DNA of 64,000 bases. Origin: Pseudovirgaria hyperparasitica (Eukaryota > Ascomycota > Dothideomycetes > Acrospermales > Acrospermaceae). Shown here piece by piece: positions 59,838-64,000 of this stretch; the first letter of the stretch is position 1, and each line of letters opens with the position of its first letter. The notes under the pieces were generated by a model that made no database searches, was not told where the DNA came from, and saw nothing but the letters and a program-made list of their open reading frames with translations. The stretch covers positions 1,161,183-1,225,182 of the forward strand of contig NW_022985556.1 in the NCBI RefSeq assembly GCF_010093815.1, read 5' to 3'. The position numbers were made by a program, and so were the translations under genes.

Positions 59838-61524
59838 TGTTAGTCGTAGTAGAAAGCATGGTAAGTGAAGATTGAGGTCTGGAACATGGTGGTCGAACAC
59901 TCCATATCATATCCATTAGATAATACGGAGCTTTGATGTTACCGGGATACCTCACGTCCCCTCGGTCATTACCTACTACAAAACTATCACCCAATGATCG
60001 ACCGCTATCTGTGTACATGGAGTAGAAGGTGAACCATTGAATACAGCTCCTCACATACGGTTCCCGTCAATGGCTGTGATATAGTACCCAATGGAGCATA
60101 CCTGGAACCTAAAGCAGATAAGAACCCTACCGACTACCGGGCCGCTGTCAACGTGAATTCGATCGAGCCAGAGGAAAGCGCGATTGGCATCCTTACACAG
60201 AGCGACACGCCAATATGAGTTTTGCAACGGTCAAATGTTGGCGTAAAGTTTCGTCGCAAAGGTTTCCTGCCAAGAAGAGTTTGAGTGGGTGGTACAGCAT
60301 AAGGCATAGTAGTTGTATTGTTGATGCAATGGCCTGCATGATGAAGATCTAGTCTCTGTCCAAGGGATGAGAAATGCGACGCGACAATCTAAATGCAGTA
60401 AATGGTATAACGTACGATTACAGCATATGTATGTCGAGCCTCGTTTCATTCTCTCTAGGGGTCCGGCAGAGGAAGTCTTACATATTATGATCACCACGGT
60501 AGTCGACACCAAGAATGGGTACCATATCTGTACTTTGACCGCACTTGGTGGTGAGGATTCTCTCAGGCGCACTTGAAATTGGTGCTTTGTTCGATATGAC
60601 CAAGGTCAGCCGAAGGGGGATAAACGGCAGGTATTGCTATAGTTTGAAGGCAGCCGTGTGTGATGAACTGCTGCTGGAATACCAGACCAAATTTGAGGGA
60701 GGGAAACAAAGAGGGTTTCCAAGGTATGGCGGGTAGGGTTCTTTCAAGTCCTTCACATCATTCTTGTCGTGTGTTGCTTTTCGAGAACTACAAGCGTAAC
60801 AATTACGCCTTTCCGCAATACTGTTCGATTATTCGTTGTCATTGGTCAATATTCTATTGAGATTCTTGTTAGGAAGAGATTAAATCCTAGTAGTAGGTTC
60901 ATAAAGGTAGTGAAGTTCTGCAAGAATTCAAGTCCACCAATGCGGCCGTCTTCTTACGATGTTTCGCATTTCTGCTTCTACTACACGATAAGTTTTTACT
61001 CTGAAAGCATCGAGGCCTAGTCGATGATGGTCAGTACGTTCAAAAGATCAAAGATATTCATGTCAGGGCAAGAGGAGGAGGAGCAAAAGGGCAATATCTC
61101 GAAATGGCCGCTCGAAATCCAAAACAAAAGCTCATGCCCGGGATCGAACCGCAGATCATGCGCCTCTGCGCCCCTGCAGATACTTAGCTCCTTCATCTGG
61201 TGCTTTTCTTCAGTGGTGGGTCATGTCGTTAACCAACTAGACTAATTCTCCCACTGGGGACTGGAATCTTGGAAGGATGATTCAATTATAAATGGGTGGT
61301 TGGATATCGAACTCTTCACTTTATTGTTTGCCAAGCACTAGGGCTCGCCCGGTAGCCCGCAAGGCCCGCCGAGGTTCCATCGCGGTCTACACCTGACTCT
61401 CGTCTGTTTGCTTCCCAGTTCTAACTGGCGAGCGATCTAGTTCTCCGTTTCGTTGCATCACAGTGTTTGTCTTTCGTCTCGTGCCCAATACAATTGCTCT
61501 CCGCATAACGAAATTTCATGTACA
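59838..61524. other. 1.7 kb spacer vps71 to hop2
   Basis: Divergent spacer. The only structured element I see is a tRNA-like block at 61,131-61,252. Other small frames lack support. Confidence 0.55.
61131..61252 (-). other. tRNA-like remnant with Pol III A and B boxes
   Basis: On the minus strand, TAGTCTAGTTGG (61244-61233) fits the A-box consensus and GGTTCGATCC (61150-61141) fits the B box; an interrupted oligo-T follows at 61129-61121. Box sequences resemble tRNA-Asp. However, the 3' arm CATGAGC finds no partner near the 5' end, the T stem has a mismatch and no clean anticodon loop forms. The interval between boxes (about 80 nt) would need an intron. I read it as a tRNA pseudogene or tRNA-derived element; an unusual intron-containing tRNA is less likely. 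Confidence 0.3.
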
Positions 61525-62363
61525 ATGGCGCCTCGAAAGGAACCGAAAGAGCCAAGAGAGAACGCCGCTGACATGATTCTCACGTACCTCCGCAAGCAGA
61601 AGTACACTCACCTCACACCAATTCATGCCTTTACTGACACTCTACCTCACTTCGCAGTCGTCCCTACTCTGCAACCGATATCTCCGCCAATTTACACAAT
61701 AAGGTGACTAAAGCTGCGACTGCAAAGCTTCTGAAAGACCTACACGAGCGCAAGGAGATCGAAGGTCGCGCCGCCGGCAAGCAGATTGTGTACCACTCAG
61801 TCCAGGTTAGCTGCAACATCATTTTAGCATATCACGGCACGTAGCCATCATTCGTTTGCGTTCGCCTTCATCCCAGGAACGGGTTTTTACTGACACGCAG
61901 CTCTGTATTTACCGGGCTCTTCGCGAAAGCCGACCATTTCTCTGCTAACAACCACTAGTCCGCAGACGACGGTGCTTCACCAGAGGATCTTGCGGCCATT
62001 GATGCCCAGATCAACACCTACCGTTTCCAAACATCAGATCTGCAAGCCTCCATCAAAGTCCTGAAAGGCAGACTCTACACACTATCATCGACGATGTCCA
62101 CCGTGGACCTCGTAGCGACCATGGCGAGTCTTGACGCCGAGAGAGCTGAGATATTGGCGCGACTTAGCCCGCTTCGTGCTGGGAGTGTTAAGCCAGTTGA
62201 CACAGCGGAGATGAAGCATGTAGATGCTGAGTTGAACAAGTGGACCGGCATTGAGGTGAGACGACGAAAGATTGAGGCCGAAATGTGGGCGCTAATGAGA
62301 GATCTGTTGCCGGAGGGTACGGATCATGCAGAGCTGAGAGAGAAGCTGGGGCTGGACGAGTGA
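61525..62363 (+). CDS. hop2: Hop2/TBPIP homologue, meiotic recombination factor
   Basis: Partner of Mnd1 that stimulates Dmc1/Rad51 strand exchange and homologous pairing in meiosis. Exons are 61525-61601, 61658-61805 and 61959-62363 (introns 56 and 153 nt), giving 209 aa, normal for the family. The N-terminal winged helix covers residues about 15-75 (ADMILTYLRKQNRPYSATD across splice 1, then KLLKDLHERKEIEGR and GKQIVYHSVQ). Coiled coil follows (DAQINTYRFQTSDLQASIK, ELNKWTGIEVRRRKIEAEM), ending in a DLLPEGTDHAELREKLGL segment typical of TBPIP. It converges on the MFS gene with only 171 nt between stop codons. Confidence 0.92.
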
Positions 62364-62534
62364 GGACACTGTCTGGACATGTCTCTATCCTTCTAACTTT
62401 GACTCATGTTGCTACGGAGATCTATTCTGGGTGAACAGGTCAGAGTGTAAGTATTTTAGATCTGTGTGAGTAATGGTATCCATGGTCATCACAAAGAGCT
62501 TCGGATGAAAGCACATCCCTAAGCTAGTGTCTCA

Positions 62535-64000
62535 TCAAGTTGTAAATCGGAAGGAAGGATGATCATCACCAAGATTATCGACATCGTCTCCCTCCAGCCG
62601 CCAATCCCTCTCACCCCTATCTCTTTTTTTGTTCTCTCTTCTGACGCCAAAGAACAGTATGGTGCAAGAAGCGCCGCATACCCACAGAAGCCCAAGAGAA
62701 ACACCATAGCCCGTCGGATACCGAGGTCTCTCACTGTCCAGAAAAATATTCGACGCGACAATTCCTCCCATATTGCCAAAGCCAACTGTCATGGCAGCAC
62801 TCACGCTCCTCTTGTAGTGACCAGCCATTGAATTCTGCACCCATGTCAAGACAACTGAATGTGTGATTGAGTTTCCGGGTACGATGAGGAAGAGGGCGAA
62901 ATACTTGACGCCCTTGGAAAGACCATGCTGGTTGAGTAGTACGATGTAACCGACAGACGCAACCAACAGACCAAGAATGCAAAATGAATAGCGATGTCTC
63001 AAACGATCGGTTGCCAATGCATTTACCAGGGCGACACAAGTCGCGACGATTAATACTGGAATAGTGCGTACTTGCGCCGCTTCAGCGGTGTACCCTAGCT
63101 CGCGAATAATCGTAGGCATGAAGAAGCTTGCGGAGTAACCTGTGTTAACGACACCAAAGTACATCGGTACAGCAATGTAGATTTTCCAATCCCGGAAGAT
63201 ACGTTTCAGAGCGGGCTTGTCAAGCCTATTCATGGCTGCCTCACCCACGTCAGCATGCAAGCGTGCAGCCAACATCGCCCTTTCGGGCTCCGAGAGGAAC
63301 TTCGCTGTCTCTGGCCAGTCGACAACCCAGAACTTGGCCACCAGACCGATCGCAACGGTCGCGAGACCCTCAATGATAAAGATCCAGCGCCATCCACGGT
63401 ACCCGCCAACTCCATCCATGTGCGCCAACGCGTATGCCAGGAGCCCGCTAAATGCGCCTGCGAGAAGGCTTGCGCTGAAGAAAAGCGTTAATCGCCACTG
63501 GAGCTCGAAACGCTTGTAATACATGCTAATCAGGTAAATGCAACCAGGAAACAAGCCCGCTTCGAAAAAGCCGATGAGCACACGCATGGCAACAAGACCT
63601 TCGACGGACTTGATAAGGCCCTGACCAACTGTTGCGATGCCCCAGAGGACCATGATCAAGCTCAGCCAGGTGGATGGCGCAACTTTTTTGAGGATCATGT
63701 TACTGGGGATTTCGAAGAGAATGTATGGGATCTGGAGGCGTCAGTGGCGAAATAGTGTAGAATGTGATATCACAAACAAAGAACACGAAGAGAGCAATGT
63801 TGAAATCATTCCCAACCATATTCAAGTCCTCGGTCATGCCCTGGATCCGCGCATTCCCTTCGAATGTCAGCTGACCTCAACAAAGATCTCTGAGAGCGAT
63901 TCCGCATTTTGACAGTTCTATCGATTGGCCACATACCTATGTTCGACCGATCTAAGAACGCCATCAAGAATAGGACGAAAAGGGGTGGTAGTATATTCAG
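62535..64000 (-). CDS. MFS anion:cation symporter (Dal5/Tna1-like), 5' end cut by window
   Basis: Major facilitator of the fungal ACS family, which imports organic anions such as allantoate, nicotinate or related acids. Exons are 63937->64000, 63778-63857 and 62535-63731, with introns of 79 nt (63858-63936) and 46 nt (63732-63777); the first exon runs off the window edge. The visible protein has family marks LFLMAFLDRSNIGNAR across a splice, IPYILFEIPSNMILKK, RVLIGFFEAGLFPGCIYL, YKRFELQWR and GYRGWRWIFIIEG. The end is hydrophilic (RRENKKRDRGERDWRLEG). The substrate cannot be told. Confidence 0.9.

Overview
The window is nuclear DNA from a filamentous ascomycete, most likely a dothideomycete. 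Genes carry many short GT-AG introns, mostly 44-65 nt. There is one tract with a RIP-like dinucleotide bias. The order trihydroxynaphthalene reductase, Cmr1-type regulator and non-reducing PKS matches the DHN-melanin locus known from Cochliobolus, Alternaria and Zymoseptoria. Coding models below were built by joining exons so that splice sites, reading phase and family motifs all agree.

Left arm (1-19,016): the 3' part of a GUP1-like MBOAT acyltransferase, proteasome beta-2 subunit (pup1), nucleoporin Nup159, an MFS drug:H+ antiporter-type transporter, a secreted AA9 polysaccharide monooxygenase, an SLM1-like BAR/PH protein, a probable HAUS1 augmin subunit, and protein-L-isoaspartate O-methyltransferase.

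Middle (19,017-41,233): a gene-free island holds a 14-bp minisatellite and an AT-rich, CpA-depleted block. It is followed by the melanin locus: brn1-type reductase (-), a long spacer, cmr1-type regulator (-), a 6.3 kb gene-free divergent spacer, then the PKS (+; SAT-KS-MAT-PT-ACP-ACP-TE). The PKS would make 1,3,6,8-tetrahydroxynaphthalene, the reductase would act on the tetra- and trihydroxynaphthalenes, and the regulator would drive both. Scytalone dehydratase and laccase are not in the window.

Right arm (41,234-64,000): an ER DnaJ/TPR co-chaperone (P58IPK/DNAJC3 type), a GH5 steryl-glucosidase/glucocerebrosidase-like enzyme, exportin-5/Msn5, a CYP52-like P450, EXO1 nuclease, TMA16, Vps71 (HIT zinc finger), a tRNA-like remnant, Hop2/TBPIP, and the 3' part of a Dal5/Tna1-like MFS transporter cut by the window edge.

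No wholly new system was found. The strongest items for follow-up are the melanin locus with its very long divergent regulatory spacer, a regularly spaced TTCGG array upstream of the reductase, the one-sided CpA depletion beside a minisatellite, and several unusual introns (GC-AG, 35 nt, and a 232-nt intron that contains an intron-like segment).
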